Assembly: GCF_004664715.2 (NCBI RefSeq)
Contig: NC_051068.1
Coordinates: 56,182,953-56,246,952 of the forward strand
Source of the DNA: Peromyscus leucopus
Lineage: Eukaryota; Chordata; Mammalia; Rodentia; Cricetidae
Direction of reading: 5' to 3'
DNA: 64,000 bases
How positions within the stretch are numbered: position 1 is the stretch's first letter; every line of letters starts with the position of its first letter. A program made the position numbers and the translations under genes. This document shows positions 47,136 to 59,836 of the stretch, piece by piece. The notes below the pieces were generated by a model that was not told where the DNA came from, did not search any database, and worked only from the letters and a program-made list of their open reading frames with translations.

Positions 47136-49266
47136 TGAAGTTTTTTTATGATCAGGCTTAAAGTAAAATGTGACCAGTGCAGTTTATCATATCTGCAATC
47201 ACCATCGATCTGAATGACTTACTTTGAAAGAGGAAGAGAAAGTCTTGATTTTTTCAAAACAGCCACTTATTTTTTTCCTCCAATACAGAGCAGCTAGGAA
47301 CATATTTTAGGCTGGCAAAGCTAAACAGCACACTGCACGATCCTCTCTGGCAGCTCATGAGTGTCGGATAACACGAAAAATGAAATTCATTTCTGCTGCT
47401 GAGCATTCAGGGATGGGACCATAGGGCATACCATCCCTGGCATCAAAATACAAACTCTCACAAATCTATCTTAAAATCCTGCATGAATGCCATTAATTTA
47501 TACTTGAACGCAGACTTTTACACATACACACAAAAAAAACTCATAAAATATTTATACTTCAATCTTTTAAATGTTTAAAATGTAAGTCTCGAGCTGCACT
47601 GCAGATACTAGAACTCTCTCTAAAGACTCAGTCTACTTTACCACCATTCTAAGATGTGGTAATTTCTTAGGTGTGGTAATATTATCTGCGGATGATATTA
47701 GAAATTCAGGGTGGTACAGAGTTTCTTCTAAAGCTCCCTTCTCTGTGAATAACAGAGTTTTGAGGCACCACTGAGGAAACTCTATGGCCCTGCATGATTC
47801 AATCAACAGACCAGCAGCAACTCCACACTCGAATACTCCTTGAACACCTTTGGAAGCAGGAGTTCCCAAACCGTGTCCCACAGAAGCGAGTACAATACTT
47901 CGGACATGATGTCTGAGGTTCACAGACCACTGTGACACTCAGGTCATACAGGAAGAATCCAGAGACGTCGCCACAGCCAGGAGGCAACCCTGCTGCCTGG
48001 ATCGGGTGAGGGTACCTACACCTGCAGTGTGTGTCTGCACTGTCTCAGAAATCAGCTCACTTCCAAACCGTCCCACACTCCATTCCCCATTCATCTAAAA
48101 CACCAACCATCTCTTCCACTCTTTCCTATCTGTGCCATGAGCGGGGATCTTTGGGGGGAACCTAACCAAGTCTATAAAACACATGCTTCTCCCTAGTGAA
48201 ATGTCCCCATTTACCTACAGACAACAATCTCCTTCCTGAGCCACAGTTTACGACATGGGACGTGGCTACCCTACCTTTGGTCCTGCGGGGCAGCTCTGTG
48301 CAGTCATTAGGGAACAGCCACCTTAAACAGACACCCCTGTTCCTTCTTCCACCTCCGTCTAATCTCTGTGCTACCAGCTGACCGGGGAGCAAAGGAAATA
48401 CAAAGAGAGAAGAGGGTGTCATCTCCACAGGGGTGTCCTGCGCTCCCCTAGCACTCCTAGGAAGAGCAGGGAGAAGACGGAGAAAAGGACCTTCGGAAAC
48501 TTCAGAGCACTGGAAGAGGCCTCAGAACAGGCTGAGACAACCCTCGAAATGGCCACATGGTGGCAGGATGGGCCAACAGCCTTTCCTGGGACTCATAGGA
48601 GGGGACGGGGGAGGGATATCAAGGAGAAGATAATTGCTCCTTTGTCATGCCTCCGATGGGGGAACACTTCCACCGGCCCCCTTGTGTCTAATTCCCAACA
48701 CCCCTGCTGGGTGATAAAAAGGATGAAGTATTTTAACCAGTCTCTCCACCTACTGGGAGCTGACACAGCCCAGAGCAATTAGAACCGAAGCTCAGATCAC
48801 TGGACTACTGAGGGGTTTCAGGACACCCAGTCACTCACGCCCTAACGACATGGGCACAGTCTTGAGATTAAAAGGCAGTAAAGAAATCCACAGCACAGGA
48901 TCTTCAATAAAATTCCTGAGTATCTATTTGAACTCTAAATCGTGTGAAAGCAAAATACTGGTTTTTCAAGGTTACTAATTAACACCCAAAAGGAAACCAA
49001 TCCTCCAGGGTGGTGATTTCATCCGAAGCCCAGGGAAGTCTGCTAAGGTGTTACCTACCGGTCACCTGCTGAGGGCCTGCTCTATCTCCACACCTAAGGC
49101 TTCTCTCAAACCTTGCGTTTTTTATGAGACATATGGGTGAAAATCAATGTCCAGCTTGCTCCCCGGCTAAAACTTCCTTGGATAGTTTCCACAGCAAAGG
49201 GCAACCTTCATATCTTTTTTCTTTCTTTCTTTTTTAAATAGGGGTTTTGAAAGGAGACAGGAGTAT

Positions 49267-49445
49267 ATGGGGCTAGTGAGACGCTCGGTGAGTAAAGGCT
49301 GTCTCCATGAAGGCCTGGCCGCAGTGAGTGCATTTCCCAAGACCCCCACAGGGATGCAAGGAGAACCCACTCCACAAAGCTCTCTTGTCTCCACATGCAC
49401 ACACCCAATAACAAAGTCACACAATAATCGTAGTGTTTTTAAAGT
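49267..49445 (+). mobile_element. tRNA-derived SINE (B2/B3-related)
   Basis: The head ggggctagtgagacgctcgg, then gtgagtaaaggctgtctcc and ctcttgtctccacatgcac fit the same family as 63078-63235. Confidence 0.65.
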
Positions 49446-52042
49446 AATCATAAAGTAATAATTACCTCCTTCAGATGGAAAATACAAACTGGACCTCAGA
49501 ATTACAATGAATTACAATTCACCCTTGTCCCGGTCTACTTGAAGTTGATGTCAAGGACCTGAGAGCAATCATGTGTCCAGCAAGAAGAGGCAGAGATAAT
49601 CAGACTCAGAGAAGTGTCACTCCGGAAGGCTTATCACTTACTGAGGAAGATTTGGGAGCTAAGAGATGAGGCTATAACAGAAGCCACGGGCAATCATGTT
49701 CACAAATGTGCAGTGTTGTGCACATGGGGGCAATCATGTAAGCAAGCTGGTTTTACTCATGAAGATGAAAATTTCTCTTCAGAAAAAAAGCGACAATTTG
49801 TATTTAACCAAAAACTCATCCTGTGGACAAATAAGAAAAATGTTCAAATCAGTTTACACCTCCTGCTTGTAAGAATCTGTGTCTCCCTTCAGTACCCTGC
49901 CTCGAACACCACACGCCTACAACTTCCCAGAAGCCCCAAACTCTTCTTGGTGAAGAAAATAAGCTTCACAAAAGATACCTGCATTTTAAAGCATTTTTAT
50001 GTCTCATAAGGTGAATTCAAATTTTAATGTCATGAGAATAAATTAACACACTAGTAAACCTATCTGCATTCAACTGTGCTCTCCATCGCCGCCATCAATG
50101 AATAATGGACAATGATATTTTCAGTTAACATTTAAACATCTGAATACGTACAACCTCCAAAAAGGTTAGTCAGTCTCAGACACACACACACAGTCCTCCC
50201 ACTCTAATAAAATGATTCCTGGACAATCTTAAATTTTGATTTTTAACAATCAACCAAACACCAACCTCCATCCAGCAGTTCAAACACTTGGCTGGCTCCA
50301 CTCACAGTCTGGTCAGGCTCTGGTTACACCTGCAAGACCTCACTGGGTCACCTCCCAGAAGAACTGTGAGGTCCACACATCATCCCTAGGATGCCTGAGG
50401 TTTGTTGACTATTCCCCTGACTCTAGAGGCTTAATCAACAGCCCTACAGTGGTGGCATGCAGAGGGGTCTTAATGAAGGCAAAGCAGGGCAGGTCACTGA
50501 GGACACGACACAGCTCTTTACTGCCTCTTCGCAAATAAAAGTATGCGCTCTCTGAAGGAAGCAGATTTTTAAATATAGACATCTTCACTGCTGCCATTTT
50601 TCTAGGACAAAAGACAAAAATAATTCAACATCTGTTTTTCCCATCTTGAATGATTTGCAAGGTCTCGAGTACCTTGTATTATTTATCCCCAAACATTTTA
50701 TTTCTCAAGCGGGTCTCAGAAAGAGGCTATGGACTACAAAAACGTTAGACACTGTTCAGTCTGGTCTCTTTCAGATGGATCTGTGAAGCGAGGCAGCTTA
50801 ACCACACAGGCAGATCATCATCTAGAGAGCAGGTGGGGGCAGTTATGGGGGGGGGGATCACCACTGGATCTTAGACAAGAACGGGAGACTTTTACAATAA
50901 TCACTTTTTTTTTTTAAACTAAGCCCTCCACTGAAATAACAGGTAAGCTGGTTTCTGAAGACTCCCTCCTGCACAGTCCTGACTTTGCATGCCCTTTGAA
51001 GCACAAGCCTAACCCCTATCCACAGTCCTGGGAACTGCTGCTGTACCTCTGCTCAGAGGATTCAGTGTGCATGCGTGCGTTACAACCTACATCCCTGCCA
51101 GTGAGTGCCCTTTTACGTAACAGCTCTCACCCCAGCCGTAAGTAAATCCCTTCTGTCTCCTGAACCCACCTCCCCACCTCTGAAGGTGACCATTACCAAG
51201 ATTCTCCAGCCGTCGGGAAAGAGCAGAGAGCAGAGAGAGCCCTCCTCGGAGTGGTGAGTCTCATCCAGGGAAGCAGTCACTGCAGAGAGGATGCCCAGTG
51301 GGTGCCGCAGAGGGAGGGGAGGAGGAGGAGGGGGGAAGATGGCCCTGCTCCACCGGCCGAGAATTCTCAAGCAAGAACAAGGTGCGGGCTGCTCTGGAGT
51401 CAGGGTTATAATGTGTGGCCGAGTTAGTTGAGCAGTAGCCGCTGGAACCTGGGGATCCACACAAGGAGGAGGAAGAGGAAGGCGGAAAATCTTTTTCCTG
51501 GTAAAGAACAATTTCAAAGAAGGCTAGGGCAGGGGTTCCAGATGTGGATCTAGGAAGAAACTTTCACTGTAGTGCGCCAAAACAAGAAGACGGAGCAACA
51601 TGGCAAGAGCCTTGAGAAGCTCAAATTGTATTCTGCTTTTTAAAACGCACCTCTATTTGGGGCTCATAAACACCTCTCTGCTGTTGCGGTTCCTACAATG
51701 CCCTTACCTGAGATGATTACCAGGTAGTCCACAGCTGGTTTAATACGTTGGTATTCTGATTTCTGAGTGGTGTTCCAAAAGGTTACACCAGTGTCTTGCT
51801 CAGTGAAATCGCCTCCTATGTCTGGTCCCAGCCAGGTAATCCTATCGGACGATGCAGGAGTAGGGAGGCTTCAAAGAGTCGAAAATATTCACCTCTTACT
51901 CTCTACCTAACAAGGATTGAGAAAGAGCATCCAAAGCAGACTCCTCCCTCAAGAGATCTGGGGACTTCCTTTCCTTCCCTGACGTTGACAAACCTCTAAC
52001 ATGTTGAAACCAGTAGTAGGATTCTGAGCTTTGGAACAGAAT

Positions 52043-52254
52043 ACAAATTTTGCAGAAAATGTGTGACAATGTTTGAGGCAGGGGTAGGTCATCAGACTGA
52101 ACAAGCCCTGCCAGGGTGTACCCTACTACCCAGCCATGGTCTTGTCTACAAATTTTGCAGAAAATGTGTGACAATGTTTGAGGCAGGGGTAGGTCATCAG
52201 ACTGAACAAGCCCTGCCAGGATGTATACTCTACTACCCAGCCATGGTCTTGTCC
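52043..52254. repeat. Tandem duplication of about 105 bp
   Basis: Copies at 52043-52147 and 52148-52254 start acaaattttgcagaaaatg. They are identical for the first 73 bases or so and differ by a few bases near gtgtaccctac versus atgtatactctac. Confidence 0.97.
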
Positions 52255-52714
52255 TTAGCCTGACTCTGCTTGTTTCGGCCTGTCCTTGAATGTGTCACTC
52301 AATCTTGCTCGAGCCTCCGTTCCTTCTGATGCAAACCAGGGATAACAACAAGGTCCAAGCTAGGATTTGCAAAGTCCTTCAACAATGCCCTGCTTGTAAG
52401 AGCGCTGTGTTGCTTTCTTGTTAATTTCTGGTATTTTAAAGTAAAAGACACTGTTGTGGCTGTAAGACTGAAAAGCTTAGGAGGCAGATTGCTGAACAGA
52501 AAAGGGGGCCTAGAGATGAATCTACACATTTATGTCCAGCTGATTTACTACAAGCACATCGAAAGCCCCAAAGGGGAAGAAAGGAGACTAACGTCAGTAA
52601 AGGGTACTGGGAGGAGTAATATCCACCTGCAAGAAAATGAAATGAGAGGCTGAGAACATAGTGATAGAAGATGAGCATCTGAGAGACTCTGGAGTCAATC
52701 CCAAGCTCCACCAG

Positions 52715-53390
52715 AAGAAACGGGGAGAGGGTGAAATTAGACCCTTCTACAGAAAAGAACTCAAAATAAGCAAAAGAATCTAAGACCTGAACATGCCACC
52801 ATGGGTCTCCCCTAAAAAACACAGTCCACAGAAACAGCAGCAGAAGAATGGGATAACATCAGATTAGAACCCTGCTCAAAGCCACCAAAAAGGAAGCAGC
52901 CCACCACAGAATGAGATAAATTATTCACATTAGTATTAGTATTCAAAATATGCAAGAAACTCAACTCAAAAGAAACAAGAAAGGCAAGGAACCTGACTAG
53001 ATATTTCTTAAAAGATATACAATCAGTTGATGGGTATTTGAAAGATGTGTCTGGCATCACTGGTCATCAGAGGAAAGCAAATGGAAAGTCACAGTAAGAT
53101 ATCACACAGCTGTCAGGATGGCGGTCCACAAAAAGTCAAATTCTAACAAGGGCTGGTGAAGAGAAGGGAGCCTTTGCAGAAGGAGATAGGAAATAAATTA
53201 GTCCAGCACATGGAAAGCAGAGTGAAGACTCCAAAACAGAACACAACGACAAGACCCAGGACTGTGCATACGAAGGACTAAAGTGAGCAAGCTGAGGGAA
53301 TGCTGCACCCCCTGCTCTCTGCAGCATTATCACAGCAGCCAAGGCATGCAAGCAACCAGAAGCTCTCCTTCACTGGACAACTTGTTACTG
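52715..53390 (+). mobile_element. Ancient L1, C-terminal ORF2 region
   Basis: The order of segments follows the end of L1 ORF2: gaaattagacccttctac, acctgactagatatttct, catcactggtcatcagag, agatatcacacagctgtcag and gcagcattatcacagcagcc. Many substitutions and indels show that it is old. No frame is preserved. Confidence 0.85.
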
Positions 53391-54147
53391 ATTGCCCACT
53401 GCAACTTAAGAAGTGGAATTAGACCCAATATTTAGCGCCAGGTCCTTCCAGAAGTGAGGTAGTTTTCAATGTTTATTTTTATTGAGTTATTCACATTGTT
53501 AGAAGTCAAAAATATGATACTAATACAATAATACTGATATGGTACTAATAAATCTGCATGGCCTTGCCCATGAAACCCAGCTCAGTAAAACCACACTGTA
53601 TTGAACATGTGGGAGACCTGTACTTCCAGTGCCCTGTGCAACTCAACCACATTTGTCTCCGGGACCAAGAGCAAACTACACTCAAAGGAGAAAAAGGCAC
53701 AGGAGAGGACGGGATTGACCACTCTCTACTCACTGGTCATCCACAATGATGTTGACTGTGCACGGTACTGACTGCATGTGTATTGACTGAGTATGGTACT
53801 GGATGTGTTCAGTACTGGGTCCCTGAAATAATGGCTGCCCGAGGTATTGAATGCATGTGAATTAAATGTGTACAGAAAGCATGTGGGCTTTTGAACACCT
53901 CAGCACATTCTTTCGGATATTTTCATTGGTGGTGATCCTGTTCCCTTCCTAGGGAAATCTGGTATTTGAAAATATCCAACACTCACCCAGAACTTGGCGT
54001 CATGAAGAGTTGTTTATTTAAATTCATGCAGCTCCCAAAACACCATACAATGATACAAAAAGATAACTTCACTTGGAACTGTGCAACTCCACTAATAACC
54101 CCAAAAGCAATTCTCAAAGTGTCTTGATCAATGGCATCAGGGTGTCT

Positions 54148-54478
54148 TAGTTAGTGTTCTAGTACTGTGAAGAGACGCTGTGAAGGAAAACATTTAATTG
54201 AGGAGGCCTGCTTACAGTTCAGAGGCTCAGTCCATTATCATCATGGGGGGACATGGCAGCATGCAGGCAGGCATGGTGCTGGAGAAATAGTTGACAGTCC
54301 TACATCTTGTAGGCAACAAGAAACAGTCCAAGAATCACACTTAGTGAAGCTTGAGACCTCAAAGTCTGCCCCCACAGTGACACACTTCCTCCAACAAGGG
54401 CATACCTACTCTAATAAAGCCACACCTCCTGATAGTGCCACTCCCTTTGGGGACCATTTTCTTTCAAACCACCACACA
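54148..54478 (-). mobile_element. Rodent L1-type 3' end repeat, reverse orientation
   Basis: The plus strand begins tgtcttagttagtgttctag and contains gcttacagttcagaggctc, ccattatcatcatgggggg and cacagtgacacacttcctcc, the complement of the repeat type at 18186-18573. Confidence 0.85.
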
Positions 54479-54522
54479 GGGCTTTACAGACTTTGGGGCA
54501 ACATGACAAATTTTAAGGATAA

Positions 54523-54546
54523 CACACACACACACACACACACACA
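54523..54546. repeat. (CA)n short microsatellite
   Basis: About 12 CA units. Confidence 0.95.
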
Positions 54547-56009
54547 GTCTTAATTTTAAACTTCATTTCATTATAGCTGGTCCAAATTCAAGTACAACCA
54601 TCACCAATTAACTAAATACACTACACTACTATAGTAAATGTTGGTATGTCGTTTATTATCTATTTAAATAGAAAGCAAATACTATTTTATTTCTTATTTT
54701 TTCTGAAATGAGGGGACGATATTACATACATTAATACGCATGTAACTTCTACAAACTCTCACTTAATTATGCCAGTGAGAATTCTACCAAATACACGCAT
54801 TTTACTCCAAAACAACTTTCATGTAAGTAAAAAAATATAAACACCTGAAGTGCAGGAGGAGACAGTCAGGTGGGCCAGCCAACTTTACAGTCTAGCTCCC
54901 CAAATGCACAGGCTATTTCTCCATTAAAATTAAATTTTTTTACAAATCAAAAAATTACAGAAGTCCGGAACAAGTGATTCTTCCTCTTCTAGCTCTTTGG
55001 TGTGTTCTGTCTGAAATGCACATCATTTAAGCACACAGACATTGCGCATGAAATTATACGGTCATGTTATTAACCTATTGGTGCTTTTCTCTGTACTTTC
55101 TCCAATCCTCTCAGAAACTGTAGCTGTCAGAATCTGTTACCATACAAAGACAAAAATCACTGTCTGGCTGTGATAATCTACCAGGAAAGAGGCAGAAAAA
55201 AAAAAATACAATCACAGGCGGGAGGAATGTGCAGCTGTGCAAGGCACATCAGGACAGTCAGCAAGTACTGAGTCCGGCCATTTCGGCCCTACCACCTTCC
55301 CAAGGGTCTCGTCGATCAAAATGACACCCAGTTTCAAAACAACAACAACCAGCCCCACCCTTGACATTCCCCTGCTTCTCAGCTGAGCCACGAGTCCCAG
55401 CTGCGGCTTTCACACACGTGTCTTTTTTTTTTTTTTTAATCTCACGCATTTCCTGTTGTATTTCTCATTCTTAGTGGCATGGACAGTTTCAAGACACCTT
55501 TTTTCTTCTATCATATACAACAACAAATAAAGAGACCCCACATAGCATTCTGAGCTCTTTCCTCCCTCCCTGAATATTCTCAAATTTTGTGTTAGGAAAC
55601 AGGCTTTCATCAGTGCTAGCCCCTGCCCACCCTGAAGTCCTACCTGACAGAACTTAGCTTCTCGGCCCTATGAGGCTCGCCACTCCTTCAATCTCCTTAA
55701 CATTTATTTGTGAATCACACATTCAAGTTTCTACGGTATTTTCAATGTGTATATGAAATACACTAGGACTAAGACAACACGAGCACTATCTGATGATGAT
55801 CCTACGGGAACTACACTTTGTATCTCTCTCTCTGCTTCCCGACGTCCCTAGAAAAAGTCTAAAAGTGCTGAAGTCCGGAACTCAGGCAGCAAACAGTGAG
55901 GTGAAATTCTCTAGTCTGGCTGGGCCCCAAGGAGATCAGCGAAGGAGTAAAGCTGTAGGCAGAGGTCACACACGCTGGGCCAATGTTTATTATCTGCAAG
56001 ACAAATGCA

Positions 56010-56256
56010 TCCTCCCTCTAGGATGCTGAGGTGACCCGGACTTCCTGAACGTGGAGGTGACCAATTTGGTGAGGCTGGCGGGCTAGCGAGCTCCAAGTCT
56101 CCACTTGTTTGTGCCACCATCACCCTCGCACACAGCCCCCTCACCCGGACTGCAGCACCAGGTCTGACTTTAACACAGTGCTGGGGATCCGAACTCATGT
56201 CTCCCTGCTCCCGTGACAAGCAACTGACTAAACCATCTCCTCAGCAACCTCTACTG
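56010..56256 (-). mobile_element. B4/RSINE-type SINE
   Basis: The complement reads gctgaggagatggtttagtc, gttcggatccccagcac, ggagctcgctagcccgcc and cacgttcagg, the B4 order. Confidence 0.7.
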
Positions 56257-56429
56257 CTAATTACATAATTCAACTGCTTTTTCTTCTTCTTCTTTTATCT
56301 TTTGATTTTTTTTTTTTAATTTTCAAAAATAGCCACTGTGGGATGACTGACGTCCAATATCCAACATGCTGCAATCCCGACAATCCAACGTGAAGTCTTC
56401 GCAAATAATCTGATCAAAAACTTTTAGGC

Positions 56430-57085
56430 GGGGCTGGTATCCAGCTAGAAGGTTCACCCCTCCTGGCCTAGCATTCATGGTACTAGAAGGTATGATGCAC
56501 GCTACCAGAAGAGAGAAGGAATCATAACTATCACCCAGCTGTAATTCTATGAGCCAGTCGGGGTGGGTGACGCCCAGAAATCAGCGTCTTCCAGACACAA
56601 CAGGCTTGGTGCACATACAAACTCACAGGCGAGGCAGCATTCGCAGGGCCTATACAACTTCAAGTCAGATCTCAGCAAGAGGAGGAAGTAGGCACAAAGC
56701 CCCACCCCCTAACCAAGAAGCAATGCTAACAGACACCTGCTGGGAAAAGGCAAATCGGCTTCCTCCAATGGAATGTCACTGGTGTATCAACCACACTGCA
56801 GGGCGGACCAGGCTCAGGACCAACCCAAAACACTCCACATTTTTGGGGTACCTTTGTTGTTTTGCTTCAGCTTAGTATTTTTTCTTTGGGGTTTTTTTGC
56901 TGGTTTGGTTGTTTTGATTTTGGGTGTTCTATTTCTTTATTTATTTATTTCAATAAAAGAAAGAATGTAAGTTGGGTGTATGGGGGTGGGGAGAATCTGG
57001 GAGGAGTTGGGGAAGGGGCAAGAATATGATCAAAATATACTTTATGAAAAAGTTTTTCCAAAAGCAATAAATAAAAAAACAGGCA
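56430..57085 (+). mobile_element. L1 3' UTR, sense orientation
   Basis: The plus strand shows the usual rodent L1 3' UTR order: cctaaccaagaagcaatgc, caatggaatgtcactgg, a T/G-rich part, a purine tract (tgggggtggggagaatctgg) and gaatatgatcaaaatatac before an A-rich tail. The start is approximate and no target duplication was identified. Confidence 0.85.
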
Positions 57086-58019
57086 TACCTCCATAAACAT
57101 GTATTGGTATTCTGTGTCAATAAAACATTTAGACAATAAAGATTAATTTGAACCTATGTATATACAGGTAAAATACATAGAAAGTTACCACCAATCAGAT
57201 CAGTATGTTTTCCTCTATTCAAAATCTACTAACTTTGTTACATTGGGGTGGGAGAAAAACAAAAGACAGACAAACTATGCGCCAAGTGATGAATGTGAAT
57301 GTTCTATGTGATGCACCATTGTATTAAACGGGACACTCTATAATGAATGATTTAATTAGTATCCAAAGACCTTGAGACCCAATATTAGTTTAAGAAAACA
57401 ACTAAAAATCAAATATCAAGATAATTGTTCACAGCTGACTTCATGCAACTGACATATTACATAAATTTACCCCACAGACCTTTTCCCCGTCCCACAGAAA
57501 AGGAAAGCCCCCTTGGAGAAACACAGACGGTTCTTCATGTGAACTTTTCTAGTTTGCTGAGTCTTCCCAACACTGAAGATTTCAGCAGCAAGACATTGTT
57601 GCTTCTGTAATATGCTGTGTGCCCCCAACGTTTAAAACTGCTTTAAACTGACTCAAGAGCAGCTGACCGCACTAAGCCATAGTAGCCCCTGGACAGGAGT
57701 ATTTTTACAATTCCGGCATCCAGTTCACTACTCCTGTGCTTTGATATTATGCTCAAATATTTTTATAGGGATATCACGTCAACAACTTAACCATCTAACA
57801 ACCAAGTACCGGTTTCAACCCCACGGCTTCAACCATTGTGTGTAAGCTATTTAATATCGAGTATCCTGAGGTTACATGAAAGGTAGCTTCTTTATTTAAA
57901 TAAAAAAACCTACATAATACACACCACACACCTACTGGATTAGAGATACTTTCTGTAACAACTTCTTATGTATACAATTTACACTTAATGATCAATAAAG
58001 AGAAAGCTCTCAGTCAGTT

Positions 58020-58023
<4 letters not shown>

Positions 58024-58098
<75 letters not shown>

Positions 58099-58100
58099 AC
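58024..58100. repeat. Compound (TC)n(AC)n microsatellite
   Basis: About 25 TC units pass directly into about 13 AC units. Confidence 0.98.
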
Positions 58101-58578
58101 TACACACCACTCCATGATAAGCATGATCATTACCTTCTGTCTGCTACAGGAAATTTTCAACTGAGATATTCTCATACTTACTTCCCCCACTCACATTCTC
58201 TCATACTTGGCATGATTCACATTCATTCTCCTCTCCCTCCCCCTTAGCAAAGAAAAAGACAAAAGGGGAAAAAAAGTTGTGATACATGTTGTAATTTTTG
58301 CATCCAGCAAACTTAAAACTAAAGTCAGGCTATATGAGGCCTCACATCTATTCCTGATGCTGTTCCAACGATGACACAATCTTTCAACAATCACTTTTGC
58401 AGGAAACTAAAATTAAGGCCATGCTCAGAAGCAGCAGTTTAGGAAGAAAGACAAGTTCAATTACAACATAACATTTTTAAGAGCGGCTAAAATGCTGCAG
58501 GAACTACCTATACCTTGAAACAAGCTAAGTAACAACTATAATGGCCTAAGGTCCGAGTTCACACATCTCATCTGCACC

Positions 58579-58598
58579 ACGACGACGACGACGACGAC
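58579..58598. repeat. (ACG)n short tract
   Basis: Six ACG units, a rare CpG-containing trinucleotide motif, isolated in low-CpG sequence. Confidence 0.95.
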
Positions 58599-59603
58599 CG
58601 CACCAGCCATGTGAGGACATGATGCTGTTGGCTGTAACATGTCCACTTGCTTTTCAGATTTTCAGAGCCTCTTTCACATTTCAGTTAACACCTGCTTGGC
58701 AGTGTTTCAAACCACACCACCTCTAGCACATAGTAAGCCCTCAAGTCAAACATGCTGAATCGATGAATTAAATAGTCCTTCCAATTCCCTGAAAAGCGAT
58801 CTGTTTATGATTCCGACCAAATTGCTTAAACAGATTAACTGAGTACAAAGTTTTCTTAACATGTCCTAGTTTACTGAACTGATTTGATTTTGGGGTAAAC
58901 ATTTTTAAATCAGATCTTTTACTTTTCTTATTTAAGTCTAAATTATTTTCTGCAATAAAGCTTTAAAAAAAATCAACTTAAATGTCTAATACTCTCCTGC
59001 ATTTCACTGGAGTTTACATTCTTTCTTATTCGCTTCAAGCTCTCAGCATCACTGGTCCCCTGTATCCACAAGTAACCTGATGCTTCATCAAGACAGTTAT
59101 TCACCACAATGTTCACAACTCACCCATACCTCTCACAGTAAAATTCTATCATGAGGATCATTTATCATCAAGTGAAAACTAACAGAATGGTATTGGAACC
59201 TGGCCCCCAGAACCACAACTGTTAACTGTCATAACTGTAGAGAGCTGTAAAATAAAGAATACACAAAATATTAGAATAATTTGAATTTAACTCCATAAAT
59301 AAAGTAACTACTTATTTCAAACACTCACAAAATTTAGAGGTATAATTACCCTGCAGTTATTTTTTCTGAAATAGTATGAGACAAAACAGAAGAAGTTTTA
59401 AGTAGAATTAAGCCCTTTACACAGCCCAGCATGAGATGTAATGTCTATCACAAATAATTTCTGTTCGGAGCAGATGCCCAGGAGGAAGAGGAGCAAGTAA
59501 CAGAAAGAAAACTGAGTACATGCTTATGTTTCCCAGCGCTATTGTCCATATACTGAAAAAACATTACGGAGAGATGGCTCAGTGTATATGTACGTGTGCA
59601 CAG

Positions 59604-59605
<2 letters not shown>

Positions 59606-59642
<37 letters not shown>

Positions 59643-59836
59643 CGTGCGCACAGGCGTGTGTGCACAGGCATGTGTGCACACACAGTAAAATGAGAAGGGA
59701 GGGAGGAGGGAGGGAGGGAGGGAGGAAGGAAGGAAGGAAAGGCAGGGAAGGGGGAAGGGAAGGGGCGGGAGAGAGGAGGGGAGGGGGAGAGGAGGGGAGG
59801 GGGAGAGGAAGGACGGACGGACGGACAGAGGGACTA
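59606..59836. repeat. (GT)n followed by a 130-bp G-rich purine tract
   Basis: About 16 GT units and a GTGTGCACAGGC-type section are followed from 59696 by almost pure purine (GGGA, GGAA and GGGGA motifs), ending in (GGAC)n. Many G-runs of three to five lie close together on the plus strand. Confidence 0.96.

Noticed and set aside
51113..51517. Minus-strand ORF of 134 codons
   Set aside because: It is low-complexity Pro/Ser-rich because of a purine-rich tract; no family match or exon structure.
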